Below are positions 25,538 to 35,283 of a stretch of 64,000 nucleotides of DNA, one piece after another; position 1 is the first letter of the stretch; the number at the start of each line of letters is the position of its first letter. The translations under genes were made by a program, and so were the position numbers. The notes beneath the pieces were generated by a model. That model had not been told where the DNA came from. It worked only from the letters and a program-made list of their open reading frames with translations, and searched no databases. The stretch covers positions 1 to 64,000 of the forward strand of contig NZ_NFKS01000002.1 in NCBI RefSeq assembly GCF_002160515.1, in the 5' to 3' direction. Source of the DNA: Anaeromassilibacillus sp. An172. GTDB lineage: Bacteria > Bacillota > Clostridia > Oscillospirales > Acutalibacteraceae.

Positions 25538-27439
25538 ATGGCTGTACTGAGTGTTCATAATCTGGAAATGAGTTTTTCTGAAAGGGTCTTGTTTTCTCAG
25601 GTTAGTTTTGATATTGAAGCTTCCGACAAGGTGGGTTTTATCGGTGTAAACGGAGTGGGAAAGACTACACTGTTTAAAATTCTTTGCGGTAAAATGGAGC
25701 AGACCGGAGGAGACTTCTTTACATCCAAAAATCTCAAAATAGGATATATGGAACAGCATGCCTGTTCAAATTCGGAAAATACGGTTTATAACGAGCTTTT
25801 AAGCGTGTTTCCTCACCTTATAAGAATGGAAGAGGAGATAGACAGACTCAATCTTGATTTGGAAATGGGCAGGTCAGATGAGAAAACTATAATGCGTCAT
25901 ACGGAGCTTTCGGAACAGTTTGCGGCTATGGACGGACTTGTTTATAAAAGCCGAACAGCCTCAGCTCTCACAGGCTTGGGATTTAAGCAGGAAGATTTTA
26001 ATATGCCTGTTAAAAAATTAAGCGGAGGACAGCGTTCAAAATTAAGCCTTGCAAAGCTTCTGCTTTCCGGTTCTGACATAATACTTCTTGACGAGCCTAC
26101 AAACCATTTGGATATAAATTCTGTAGGCTGGCTTGAAAGCTTTATAAGGGACTTTAAGGGAGCGGCGATTATAATAAGCCACGACAGATATTTCCTTGAT
26201 ACGGTTACAAATAAGACAATGGAACTTGAACACGAAAAGCTCCAGATGTACAAAGGAAACTACACCGAGTTTATAAGAAAAAAGGAAGAGGCAAAAAAGG
26301 CCGCTGAAAATAAATACAAAAAAGACATGGCGGAAATAAAGAGAATAGAGGGAATCATTGAACAGCAGAAAAGATGGAACCGTGAGAAAAACATTAAAAC
26401 CGCCGAAAGCAAACAGAAAGAAATAGACCGCATAAAGGAAAACCTTGTTGTACCTGAAAGCGAACTGGAAAACATAAAGTTCAAGTTTCAGCCAAACACT
26501 GAAAGCGGAAACGACGTTTTGATGTGCGAGGGAGTTTCAAAGACCTTTGGAGAAAAGAAGATTTTTGAAAATGTGAACATGCACATAAGAAAAGGAGAAA
26601 AGGTATTTATTGTGGGCAGCAACGGCTGCGGCAAGACCACACTTTTCAGAATAATAATGGGAACCGTGCCTGCGGACAGGGGAGAAATAGATTTCGGAGC
26701 AAAGGTTGAAACGGAATATTTCGACCAGATGCAGGAAAACCTAAATATGGAAAAGACCGCAATGGATGAAATATGGGATGAATATCCTAAAATGACCCAG
26801 ACACAGGTTAGAACCTCCTTGGGAGCTTTCCTTTTCAAAGGCGACGAGGTATTCAAGCCCATAAATCAGATGAGCGGCGGCGAGAGAGCCAGAGTTTCAC
26901 TTTTAAAGCTTATGCTGGGAGGAGGAAACTTCCTGCTTTTGGACGAACCTACCAACCATTTGGATACAACCTCAAGAGAGGCGCTGGAAGAGTCCTTGAA
27001 GTCTTATGAGGGCACAATGCTTATCATAAGCCACGACAGATATTTTATAAACAAGCTTTCAGACAGGATTTTGGAGTTAAAGCCCGAGGGTATGACAGAG
27101 TATCTTGGAAACTATGATTACTACATGGAAAAACGCCTTGAAAAATCCGGACAGGACAGCGGCAAAACTCATACAGAAACAAAAAAATCCGCAGGCGCTA
27201 TAGATTATAAAATGAAAAAGGAAATGCAGGCACAGGAAAGAAAACGCCGTTCCATGCTAAAAAAGACAGAACAGGAAATAGAGGAAACCGAGCTTGAAAT
27301 GGAAAAGGTAAATGAACAGCTTGCAGACCCTCAGGTAACAAGCGACTATCAAAAGCTTATAGAGCTTTCCGGAAAGCTTGAGGAGCTGAAAGCAAAGCAG
27401 GAACAGCTGTACGAGCAGTGGGCGGAGCTCAGCGACTGA
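25538..27439 (+). CDS. ABC-F family ATP-binding protein
   Basis: This 633-residue protein has two ABC ATPase domains and no membrane segment. Walker A sites are GVNGVGKTT and GSNGCGKTT, signatures are LSGGQRSK and MSGGERAR, and Walker B motifs end LLDEPTNHLD in both. A charged P-site linker (rich in K and E, about residues 240-305) lies between them, and a coiled-coil C-terminus follows. ABC-F proteins act on the ribosome, either easing stalls or protecting against antibiotics. Housekeeping and resistance forms cannot be told apart here. Confidence 0.93.
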   Translation: MAVLSVHNLEMSFSERVLFSQVSFDIEASDKVGFIGVNGVGKTTLFKILCGKMEQTGGDFFTSKNLKIGYMEQHACSNSENTVYNELLSVFPHLIRMEEEIDRLNLDLEMGRSDEKTIMRHTELSEQFAAMDGLVYKSRTASALTGLGFKQEDFNMPVKKLSGGQRSKLSLAKLLLSGSDIILLDEPTNHLDINSVGWLESFIRDFKGAAIIISHDRYFLDTVTNKTMELEHEKLQMYKGNYTEFIRKKEEAKKAAENKYKKDMAEIKRIEGIIEQQKRWNREKNIKTAESKQKEIDRIKENLVVPESELENIKFKFQPNTESGNDVLMCEGVSKTFGEKKIFENVNMHIRKGEKVFIVGSNGCGKTTLFRIIMGTVPADRGEIDFGAKVETEYFDQMQENLNMEKTAMDEIWDEYPKMTQTQVRTSLGAFLFKGDEVFKPINQMSGGERARVSLLKLMLGGGNFLLLDEPTNHLDTTSREALEESLKSYEGTMLIISHDRYFINKLSDRILELKPEGMTEYLGNYDYYMEKRLEKSGQDSGKTHTETKKSAGAIDYKMKKEMQAQERKRRSMLKKTEQEIEETELEMEKVNEQLADPQVTSDYQKLIELSGKLEELKAKQEQLYEQWAELSD

Positions 27440-27674
27440 TTATTTGTGTTTTGTGCATTTTATAACTTATTGGCTTTGAGTTTACTGCATGTGTGTTTCT
27501 AAGGTGAATTGAAAATACAATACAAAAGGATAATTTACCAAAATAAGTGAAATAATGGGATTTTCTATTGTAAAAAAAAAGAATTGCAAAAAAAACGTCG
27601 AAATGTTAATATGTTAGTGTAAGCAAGTATAATAATAAGGTGTAATAAAAAGGGTAGGAAATGGAGGAATGACG

Positions 27675-29963
27675 ATGTTTTGTCATAAATGCGGCAGAGA
27701 ACTCAACGACGATGTTTCCAGATGTCCTTTTTGTAATGCAGATACTTCCGCATATTTAAAAGATGATGACAGCTCACTTCGTGAAATTTTAAGACTCAGC
27801 GAAGAGTTGAACGAAGAAAGCGACACTGCCACAGACTCCTCTGGGGTTGAGATTGATACAGACGGCGAAGGTTTTACCGAACCTTTGACAGAGCCTTTGG
27901 ATACTCCAGACGATGAGGGAGAGGAATGGCATGACTGTTCTGTTACAGAGAGTTTAGAGGAAGATGCTCATCAGCTCAGAAAAGAGTTTGACACAAGCGA
28001 CGGTTTCTATATTCCTAAAGTAGCAGCCATTAAAGCGGGAATTTTGCCCAGTGAAGAGGAGCAGACAGAAGTTCTTCAGGAGGAAACTGCTGAAGTTGTT
28101 GATGACAGCCAGGAAGAAATTCAGGAAGAACCGGAACAGCAGGAAGATATTCAAGAGATTGAAACTATCGACGCTGAGGAAGAACCGGAAGAAGAGGAAT
28201 ATGTTGATGAGACAGAGGAATTTATCAGCAACTATGTTCCCATAAATGAAATACCGGAGGAAGAGCCGGAAGAAGAAAGAGAAATCGACGAAGATATAGA
28301 TTACGAAGACGGATTTGTAGCAAGCTATGATGATGGATTTACAGATAACGGCTACAGCGAAGAAAGAGTTCCTGAAGAAGAATTCTACGATGAAGAGTTT
28401 GAAGAAATCGAAGAGGAAGAACCTGAAAAGCCGAAAAAGAAAAGCGGTTCAAAAAAGAGATATGTAGTTATCCCTGTTTTGATAGTAATAGTAGCTGCGG
28501 CAGGATGGTTTGGACTTTCAGAGTTTGTTATAAATTCCTCAGCCAGCGAAGCTATATCGGCCTTTGCAGATAAGAAATACGACACAGCGGCGAGCATTTA
28601 TAATGAAAGCGTAAAAAATTCACCTATACAGATGTGGATTTTTGAGGGCAAAATGAACTCCTATATAGATGAAGTTTTAAATGAACATCGTGATAAGGTG
28701 TTAAGCTATGATGAAGCTAAAATTGCTTTGAACAGCGTTATTGCCCTTGATGACGACAGATTTATCGAAAAGGCAAAAGAAGCCCTTGAAACTATAGAGG
28801 CTTTGGAAGAGTCAAGAGCGGCTTATGCGGCAGGACAGAAGTATTTCACAAACGGTGATTATATTGCCGCCGCAAAGGAATTTGACAAGGTAATTGAAAG
28901 CGACCCTGACTACAGCAAGGCGGTTGCGTCAAGAGACCGTTCATATGAAAAGTATAAGGAAGATATTCTTTCAAGAACCAGCGGATGTGAAACAGTTGAG
29001 GAATACAGAGCAGCTATTGAACTTCTCAATGAAGCAGTTGAAAATCTTCCTAATGATACAGAGTTAAAAGCAAGACTCGACAACTGTAAAGAGGGTCTGG
29101 AAGAGGCAGTTATTTCAGAAACAGTTGAAAGCGCAAATTCTCTTATAGATTCAGGAAACTATAAGGATGCATTGAGTTTGATTGATGAAACTCTGAAAGA
29201 GTATCCGGACAACAGCACACTTTTGAATCTCAAGTCAAGCTGTACAGACAGTTATATTTCATCTTCGGTATCTCAGGCACAGCAGCTTGTAGCTTCTGAA
29301 AAATATATGGACGCTATTGACCTTATGGATTCAATGCTTGCCCAGTTCCCGGACAACGAAACACTTACAAATTGCAGAAACGAATGTGTAAACGCCTACG
29401 TTAACGCAGCAGTAAGCAGTGCCGATGAATTTATGGATGCAGGAAATTATGAAACTGCCCTTACTGTAATAAACAAGGCATTGAATGATTTGCCGGACAA
29501 TTCAACGCTTCTCAATAAGAAAGAAGAAATTGAAACCAATATGCCGGTGAGCCTTATGGAAGAGTGTCCGCCAACTGACGGCACAAACCTCAAGACCTTT
29601 ACAAACAGCTCAACCAGCAGCTTCAAAATTGACGGCAAAACCTACCGTGAAGGCTTTACCCTTTACAGTTCAAACGGTTGGTTTGCAAGCGGAAACGGTG
29701 TAGCTAATATGAAAATAGGCGGCGGCTATTCAAGACTTACTTTCAATGTGGGTAAGGTTGACGGAGGAAAAGATGTAAACGGTGTTCTCAATGTTTATGT
29801 TGATAACGAGCTTGTGGACACAATCACAATTTCCAGTGACAGCGGTTTGCAGTCCTTTGAAATACCACTTAATTACGGTTCAAACCTTAGATTTGAACTT
29901 TCCCCAGAAAGCGGAAGCTCAACACCGACTTACGGATTTACAAACCTTACTTTGTACAAGTAA
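27675..29963 (+). CDS. Zinc-ribbon, acidic linker, TM, TPR-repeat protein with C-terminal NPCBM-like domain
   Basis: This 762-residue protein has a modular layout. An N-terminal zinc ribbon (CHKCGRELNDDVSRCPFC) leads to a Glu/Asp-rich stretch of about 200 residues. A single membrane segment near residues 265-285 (VVIPVLIVIVAAAGWFGL) follows. The outside part carries TPR-like repeats (segments such as NYKDALSLIDETLKEYPDN recur three times) and an end domain resembling NPCBM sugar-binding folds. The acidic region would be cytosolic. It probably links a cytosolic zinc module to an envelope scaffold. The ATG at 27675 has GGAGG 7 nt upstream. Confidence 0.8.
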   Translation: MFCHKCGRELNDDVSRCPFCNADTSAYLKDDDSSLREILRLSEELNEESDTATDSSGVEIDTDGEGFTEPLTEPLDTPDDEGEEWHDCSVTESLEEDAHQLRKEFDTSDGFYIPKVAAIKAGILPSEEEQTEVLQEETAEVVDDSQEEIQEEPEQQEDIQEIETIDAEEEPEEEEYVDETEEFISNYVPINEIPEEEPEEEREIDEDIDYEDGFVASYDDGFTDNGYSEERVPEEEFYDEEFEEIEEEEPEKPKKKSGSKKRYVVIPVLIVIVAAAGWFGLSEFVINSSASEAISAFADKKYDTAASIYNESVKNSPIQMWIFEGKMNSYIDEVLNEHRDKVLSYDEAKIALNSVIALDDDRFIEKAKEALETIEALEESRAAYAAGQKYFTNGDYIAAAKEFDKVIESDPDYSKAVASRDRSYEKYKEDILSRTSGCETVEEYRAAIELLNEAVENLPNDTELKARLDNCKEGLEEAVISETVESANSLIDSGNYKDALSLIDETLKEYPDNSTLLNLKSSCTDSYISSSVSQAQQLVASEKYMDAIDLMDSMLAQFPDNETLTNCRNECVNAYVNAAVSSADEFMDAGNYETALTVINKALNDLPDNSTLLNKKEEIETNMPVSLMEECPPTDGTNLKTFTNSSTSSFKIDGKTYREGFTLYSSNGWFASGNGVANMKIGGGYSRLTFNVGKVDGGKDVNGVLNVYVDNELVDTITISSDSGLQSFEIPLNYGSNLRFELSPESGSSTPTYGFTNLTLYK

Positions 29964-29970
29964 TTAAAAA

Positions 29971-30009
29971 ACGGGATGCGGATTATTATCCGTGTCCCGT
30001 TAACTTTTT
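29971..30009 (+). terminator. Terminator after the TPR-repeat gene
   Basis: A 13-bp stem (ACGGGATGCGGAT/ATCCGTGTCCCGT with two wobbles) is followed by a T-rich stretch. Confidence 0.85.
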
Positions 30010-30085
30010 CAATTAAAAACTCAAAAAATATATTAAAACAGCTTGCAATTTTTTTATCTGTATGATATAATAATCAACGTCTTAT

Positions 30086-30161
<76 letters not shown>

Positions 30162-30165
30162 ATAA

Positions 30166-30193
30166 AAGGACTTCGTTTTGAAGTCCTTTTTTG
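30166..30193. terminator. Terminator between tRNA-Ala and the MATE gene
   Basis: The stem AAAGGACTTC/GAAGTCCTTT is flanked by A- and T-runs. It can serve both the tRNA and the convergent MATE gene. Confidence 0.9.
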
Positions 30194-30199
30194 TTTTGT

Positions 30200-31528
30200 C
30201 TATTTTTCAAACATGGTTTTTTGTTTTGCTTTTAAAAATATAATGCTTATCACAAATGCGCACAATTCGGCAAATGGTATAGACAGCCACAAACCGTCGA
30301 TTCCTAATATGGCCATCATAAGATAAAGGCCGGCTATGATAAATAAAAAGGTTCTTGAAAAAGAAACAATGGCAGAGGTTAAGCCGTCTGAAAGTGCGGT
30401 AAAAAACGCCGATGTGAATATATTAAAACCTGAAAAGATAAATCCCACAGAAAACAGCATCATTCCGTGCTTTATAAGCTCGTGTACATTTTGATTGTTT
30501 TCGGAAAACAAACTTGCCAGCGGATTGCTCATGGAAAACGCCAGTACAAAGGACAACACCGATGTGGCTAAAACAAACTTATAGCAAATTCTTTTCAGCT
30601 TATTGAGATATGCGCAGTTTCCTGCCCCGTAGTGATAGCTTAGAATAGGTGCAACTCCCACGGAAAATCCCAGATACAGCGCAGTCAAAAGAAACTGACT
30701 GTACAAAACAGCTGTAATAGCCGCAACACCGTCGTTTCCCAGGTGTTTCATCATTGTGATGTTAAAAAGCATTGTGGTGATGCTTGTGGAAAGGTTTGTG
30801 ACCATTTCAGAAGAGCCGTTTGTACAGCTTTTTAATAAGGCTTTAAAGTCTGCCTGCGGAAGAGAGAAGCAAAGGCCATTTCTGTTTTTAAGGAAAAATA
30901 TCACTCCGCCTATTGCAGGAATAAAATATCCTGCCGCAGTGGCAAGGGCGGCGCCTGAAATACCGCTGTTGAAATGAGCCATAAAAACATAGTCTAAAAT
31001 CATATTTGAAATACCTGCGGAAACAGTTAAAATCAGACCCAAAGCAGGTTTTCCTGCGGCAACAAAAAAGCTTTGAAAAAGTATTTGAAGAGTAAGCACG
31101 GGAGCAAACACCAAAAGAACCGACAAATAGCTTTTGCATAAGGGCATAAGTGTTTCACTGCATCCCAAAAAGGTGAGAAGTGGTTCTAAAAAAATAAAAC
31201 TGACAACTGCTAAAGCCGCAGTGACCACAAGAGCTGACAAGGTAATAAAAGCAAAGAGCCTGTTAGCTTTTTTGGAATTTCCTTCACCAAGCTGGATTGA
31301 TACAACTGCGCATCCGCCTGTAGAAAACATAATACTTATGGCATAAAAAAGACTTAACAGGGGATAGCATATGTTTATTGCCGACAGTGCGTCGGTACCT
31401 ACAAGGTTAGAAACGAACATTCCGTCCACTATTGTGTAAAGAGATGTAAATACCATCATTGCAATGGACGGAGCAGAAAATCTGAGCAGAGATTTTAAAT
31501 CAAACTCCTTTGCAAGATTGTTGTTCAT
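30200..31528 (-). CDS. MATE family efflux transporter (MepA-like)
   Basis: This 442-residue polytopic protein has two six-segment halves; its sequence includes YTIVDGMFVSNLVGTDALSAI near the N-terminus, as in MepA/DinF-type MATE pumps. It is clearly distinct from the first MATE in the window. A divergent MerR regulator starts 89 bp away. The promoter between them has the 19-bp spacer characteristic of MerR-activated genes, so this pump is probably induced by a ligand of that regulator. Confidence 0.93.
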   Translation of the reverse strand: MNNNLAKEFDLKSLLRFSAPSIAMMVFTSLYTIVDGMFVSNLVGTDALSAINICYPLLSLFYAISIMFSTGGCAVVSIQLGEGNSKKANRLFAFITLSALVVTAALAVVSFIFLEPLLTFLGCSETLMPLCKSYLSVLLVFAPVLTLQILFQSFFVAAGKPALGLILTVSAGISNMILDYVFMAHFNSGISGAALATAAGYFIPAIGGVIFFLKNRNGLCFSLPQADFKALLKSCTNGSSEMVTNLSTSITTMLFNITMMKHLGNDGVAAITAVLYSQFLLTALYLGFSVGVAPILSYHYGAGNCAYLNKLKRICYKFVLATSVLSFVLAFSMSNPLASLFSENNQNVHELIKHGMMLFSVGFIFSGFNIFTSAFFTALSDGLTSAIVSFSRTFLFIIAGLYLMMAILGIDGLWLSIPFAELCAFVISIIFLKAKQKTMFEK

Positions 31529-31574
31529 GTCAATACCTCCGACAATTTATTTGATTTTTCTCTTTGCAGATGAT

Positions 31575-31605
31575 ATTATAAAGTATAGGGTAACACAATA
31601 GTCAA
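31575..31605 (-). promoter_or_regulatory. MerR-type promoter with 19-bp spacer for the MATE gene
   Basis: On the minus strand TTGACT (31600-31605) and TATAAT (31575-31580) are separated by 19 bp, too long for unaided sigma-A use. The spacer contains GTTACCCTATAC, like MerR-family operators. It faces the MATE gene while merR lies on the other side. Confidence 0.72.
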
Positions 31606-31616
31606 TAGGTGATTTG

Positions 31617-32438
31617 ATGAAAAATAAAAAAGTATACTTTACAACAGGTGAATTTGCAGCCCTTTGCAATGTAGGAAAGGATACGCTTTATCATTACGAT
31701 AAGGTGGGAGTTTTTTCACCTCAGTACATAGGCGAAAACGGGTACAGATATTACCATGCAATGCAGTACGATACTTTTCTTGTGATAGATGCGCTCTGTG
31801 ATTTGGGAATGACCTTAAAGGATATAAAGGAATATTTAAACAACAGAAGTCCCGAAAATTTTGCAGAGCTTATGGAACGTCAGATGCCTGTTATAGACGA
31901 AAAAATTAGAAAGCTTGAGAATATAAAGAAAATCTTCATAGAAAAGAAAACCAATATAGCCTCTTTTGAAGAAAAAAGAGGAGTGGTGTTTGAAACATAT
32001 CAGGAAGAGGACGAGGAATATTTCTGTTCGGAAGAGCTGGGTTCCTTTGACGATGTGGAAATGGTTACGAAGATATCACGTCTTATAGATAAAAACCTGT
32101 TTACGGCAACATACAACACAGTGGGTTTTGTAAGCGAGCCGGTTTTTTCTGAAAATGAAATCAGATTTGAAAACAGCAGATTTTATCTTAAACCCATAAA
32201 CAGAGCCTTTCACACAGGTTCCGAAAAGCTTGTAAAGAAAAAAGGAAAATACCTTTCCGTGTATCACACAGGCGGTTATGAAAAAATAGAAAAATCATAC
32301 AGGATATTATATAATTATTCTCTTGACAATGGTTTGGTGTTTGAAAAAGAATTTTTTGAAGAGGAAACAGTGGATTTGCTGGCGGTAAAAACATATAAGG
32401 AAACAGTGGTGAGAATTTCGGTAAAAGTTTTGGAATAA
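31617..32438 (+). CDS. MerR family regulator with effector-binding C-terminus
   Basis: This protein of about 273 residues has an N-terminal MerR DNA-binding domain (FTTGEFAALCNVGKDTLYHY, then YHAMQYDTFLVIDALCDLGM). A coiled-coil helix near residues 80-110 and a C-terminal domain of about 150 residues follow. The latter looks like the GyrI/BmrR multidrug-binding fold. The ATG at 31617 has AGGTGA upstream. Its position divergent from a MATE pump supports a BmrR-like drug-responsive activator. Confidence 0.88.
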   Translation: MKNKKVYFTTGEFAALCNVGKDTLYHYDKVGVFSPQYIGENGYRYYHAMQYDTFLVIDALCDLGMTLKDIKEYLNNRSPENFAELMERQMPVIDEKIRKLENIKKIFIEKKTNIASFEEKRGVVFETYQEEDEEYFCSEELGSFDDVEMVTKISRLIDKNLFTATYNTVGFVSEPVFSENEIRFENSRFYLKPINRAFHTGSEKLVKKKGKYLSVYHTGGYEKIEKSYRILYNYSLDNGLVFEKEFFEEETVDLLAVKTYKETVVRISVKVLE

Positions 32439-32513
32439 AAATAAATATTGACTTTTTATTTCTAAACTGATAACATTTGATTATGATATTAAGATTTAAG
32501 GAGGGTTTATTGA

Positions 32514-32888
32514 ATGATAGACTTTGAAAACGGCGACGTGTTTAAGCTTAGAAAAGTCAAAGATGAAAAGGTTGACAATAATATTTTAGCTTTGCTGATT
32601 CCTAAGGAAGAAATAATAGGTGTTTACAAAAGCGTTCGTGATTATGTTGTATTTACAAACAGAAGATTTATATCTGTGAATATTCAGGGAGTAACAGGAA
32701 AGAAAAGAGATTACACCATTATGCCTTACAGTAAAATATCTGTTTTTTCAATAGAAACCTCCGGTGTTCTTGATATGGACAGCGAATTGCAGCTGTTTTT
32801 CAGCGGAGTAGGAAGAGTTACTTTTGAGTTTACAGGAAACTCTGACATAGTGGAAATTGGACAGATGATAAGCAGACATATGCTTTGA
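32514..32888 (+). CDS. Bacterial PH-domain protein
   Basis: The protein has 124 residues. It resembles the bPH_1 (YvbH/PH-like) family: an N-terminal helix, then a beta-rich core with YVVFTNRRFISVNIQG and KRDYTIMPYSKISVFSIE. AGGAGG precedes the ATG. No membrane segment is present, so it is cytosolic. The family's molecular role is unknown. Confidence 0.82.
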   Translation: MIDFENGDVFKLRKVKDEKVDNNILALLIPKEEIIGVYKSVRDYVVFTNRRFISVNIQGVTGKKRDYTIMPYSKISVFSIETSGVLDMDSELQLFFSGVGRVTFEFTGNSDIVEIGQMISRHML

Positions 32889-32894
32889 TACAAA

Positions 32895-32923
32895 AAAGAC
32901 ACGGTTTATTCCGTGTCTTTTTC
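32895..32923 (+). terminator. Terminator after the PH-domain gene
   Basis: The stem AAAGACACGG/CCGTGTCTTT with a 6-nt loop is followed by T residues. Confidence 0.88.
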
Positions 32924-32942
32924 TTTATGAGTCAAAAAGAAA

Positions 32943-32962
32943 TGCGGCTGAAAACAGCCGCA
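32943..32962 (-). terminator. Terminator after the lipoprotein gene
   Basis: The stem TGCGGCTG/CAGCCGCA with an AAAA loop is followed on the minus strand by a T-rich run. Confidence 0.75.
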
Positions 32963-32982
32963 CGAATTATCATATTATTTAA

Positions 32983-33528
32983 TTAAACTATAGACAGAAC
33001 GATTGTAATTCCTGTGTCAGGGTCTGTAGCTGTAAGTGTATTTTGAGCTTTATCATATGTGTACTGAGTTTCAACACCGTCAAAGGTTGTGGTGAGAACA
33101 GAGTCACCGTTAAACACATATGTGCCGCTGTTTTCCTGATCGCCCATTGAAGCTGTAACTGTGCCGTCATCGTTAAACACATACTTGGCCTCGCTTGAAG
33201 ATACAAAGGAGTTGTAATCCTCTGAGCCTTCTTCAAAACCCTGAGCGATTGCCGCCTGAGACACATATTCCTCGTAGGTCATTTCAGTACCTTCTGAATC
33301 GGTAACGGTCTTTGGAGAATATGTACCTGTGAAAGAAGCTTCGTCAGCGTTGCTTTCGGAAATATTCTCTGCTGTTTTGTCTTCGGTTGTATCGGTTGTA
33401 GAAGCTTCGGTTGAAGTGATTTCTGTAGTGTTTTCTGTAGTTTCTGTATCGTTGCCTGAGCAGCCGGTGAAAGCGAACATAGCGATAGCGCAAGCGCAGA
33501 GAACTGCAAAAATTTTCTTAGCCTTCAT
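32983..33528 (-). CDS. Thr/Glu-rich lipoprotein
   Basis: This 181-residue protein starts with a lipoprotein signal: a KAKK N-terminus, a hydrophobic run and the lipobox FTGC with Cys near residue 23. A Thr/Glu/Ser-rich linker follows and then a beta-rich domain containing YVFNDDGTVTASMG and GTYVFNGDSVLTT. These paired strands resemble small lipocalin-like clostridial lipoproteins. Function unknown. It would be anchored on the outer face of the cell membrane. Confidence 0.8.
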   Translation of the reverse strand: MKAKKIFAVLCACAIAMFAFTGCSGNDTETTENTTEITSTEASTTDTTEDKTAENISESNADEASFTGTYSPKTVTDSEGTEMTYEEYVSQAAIAQGFEEGSEDYNSFVSSSEAKYVFNDDGTVTASMGDQENSGTYVFNGDSVLTTTFDGVETQYTYDKAQNTLTATDPDTGITIVLSIV

Positions 33529-33827
33529 AATAATTACCTCTCTTTAAATTTAGTCTGAATTTGTTTTTGTGGTAAACACTTATACATATGTAAAAAACCA
33601 GTGTCTAATCACAGGGTGGATTATATCATCTGAAAACATGGCAGTCAATTAAGTTGTGGCTAAATGCATTTTGATGTGGCGAAACACTTGTATACGACAA
33701 ATAAACATAATTTTCTCGGAGGTTTCAAAAAAATAAAATCTGTTAATTTTGTTTTATTTTTTAATAAAATACTGTACGTTTTTAGATATTTATGATATAA
33801 TGAAAAACAAAAACGGAGGAGATAATT

Positions 33828-34289
33828 ATGCTGCAAGCGGGAATGAAAGCACCTGATTTTACTTTAAGTGATAAAGACGGAAACATGGTTTCACTGTCAG
33901 ATTTTATGGGCAAAAAGGTAGTAGTTTATTTTTATCCAAAGGACAACACACCGGGATGTACAAGACAGGCATGCGCTTTTTCTTCATCATATGATAAATA
34001 TACCGAAAACGGAATTGCCGTTATAGGAATAAGCAAGGACAGTGTAAAATCTCACGGAAACTTTGCATTGAAGCACAGTCTGCCTTTTATTCTTTTAAGC
34101 GACCCTGAGCTTTCCGCCATAAAAGCATACGATGTATGGAAGGAAAAGAAGCTCTACGGAAAAGTTTCTATGGGTGTTGTCAGAACCACTTATCTTATAG
34201 ATGAGAAAGGTGAAATCGAAAAGGTTTGGGAAAAAGTAAAACCTGACAACAACGCCACAGAAATTCTTGCATATTTGGGAATAGAATAA
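33828..34289 (+). CDS. bcp: Thioredoxin-dependent peroxiredoxin (Bcp/PrxQ)
   Basis: This 153-residue peroxidase reduces H2O2 and organic peroxides with electrons from thioredoxin. The peroxidatic Cys44 and resolving Cys49 (TPGCTRQACAF) show the atypical two-Cys PrxQ arrangement. Length and the N-terminal APDFTLSDKDG match the family. GGAGGA precedes the ATG. A 299-bp region upstream holds a likely -10 TATAAT near 33797. Confidence 0.95.
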   Translation: MLQAGMKAPDFTLSDKDGNMVSLSDFMGKKVVVYFYPKDNTPGCTRQACAFSSSYDKYTENGIAVIGISKDSVKSHGNFALKHSLPFILLSDPELSAIKAYDVWKEKKLYGKVSMGVVRTTYLIDEKGEIEKVWEKVKPDNNATEILAYLGIE

Positions 34290-34342
34290 ATTATAATAGA
34301 TTATCCTTGCGGTTTTAATGCTGCTGTTGGGAGTGACATAAT

Positions 34343-35272
34343 TTGAAAATAGAAAGACTGTATTTTACTGTTGAATCGCCCTGCGACGGACTTCCCCTTT
34401 CGGCTATAATGACAAAGCCGGAAAATCCAAAAGCACTGGTGCAGATTTCTCACGGAATGTGCGAACACAAAGAGCGTTATCTGCCGTTTATACGATTTCT
34501 CAACGAAAACGGTTTTGCCTGTATAATACATGACCACAGAGGACACGGAAAAAGTGTCCGTGGATATGACGACCTTGGTTATTTTTATGAAAACGGAGCG
34601 GACTCTTTGGTTGAAGACATCCACGCCGTGACAGAATACGGAAAAAATTCTCTGCCCGGTTTAAAGGTTTTTCTTTTGGGTCACAGTATGGGTTCTTTGG
34701 GCGCAAGATGTTACCTGAAAGAAAATGATAAGGAACTGTCGGGTCTGTTTGTATGCGGCAGTCCAAGCAATAACCCATGGGGAAGATTTGGGAATATGTT
34801 TGACGATTATCTCATAAAAGCACACGGAGATCACGGAAGAAGTGTTGTTGTGAATAATGTGTTTGTAAATGCCCTTCAAAGGAATTTCAGAAAGGATAAC
34901 ATTCCTAATTCCTGGATTTGCAGTGATTTGGATGTTGTGCATGAGTATAACGAAGACCCTCTTTGCAATTTTTCCTTTACCTTTAACGGATACAAGGCAT
35001 TGCTTGAACTGCTTTCAAAAACATATTCTAATGATGGCTGGAAAGTTCAAAATCCTCATTTGCCAATACGCTTTTTATCCGGCAGAAACGACCCATGTAT
35101 GGTAAACGAAAAGCTTTTCATCTCATCCATTGAACATCTAAAGGCTATGGGATATGAAAATATTACATACAGAATATTTGAAGATATGCGCCATGAGATA
35201 ATCAACGAAAAGGGAAAAGAAGCTGTTTACAGTGATATTCTCGATACGCTGAACCTGTGGCTGAATGAATAG
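34343..35272 (+). CDS. Alpha/beta hydrolase (monoacylglycerol lipase-like)
   Basis: This 309-residue protein contains the nucleophile elbow GHSMGS, the N-terminal oxyanion region SHGMCEHKERY and DHRGHGKSV, typical of the serine aminopeptidase/lysophospholipase family. A late Asp in SGRNDPC and a His in DMRHEII complete a plausible triad. It probably cleaves lipid esters in the cytosol. The start is a TTG preceded by GGGAGTG. It may be transcribed with the next gene, 11 bp away. Confidence 0.9.
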   Translation: MKIERLYFTVESPCDGLPLSAIMTKPENPKALVQISHGMCEHKERYLPFIRFLNENGFACIIHDHRGHGKSVRGYDDLGYFYENGADSLVEDIHAVTEYGKNSLPGLKVFLLGHSMGSLGARCYLKENDKELSGLFVCGSPSNNPWGRFGNMFDDYLIKAHGDHGRSVVVNNVFVNALQRNFRKDNIPNSWICSDLDVVHEYNEDPLCNFSFTFNGYKALLELLSKTYSNDGWKVQNPHLPIRFLSGRNDPCMVNEKLFISSIEHLKAMGYENITYRIFEDMRHEIINEKGKEAVYSDILDTLNLWLNE

Positions 35273-35283
35273 GAGAACTTTAA

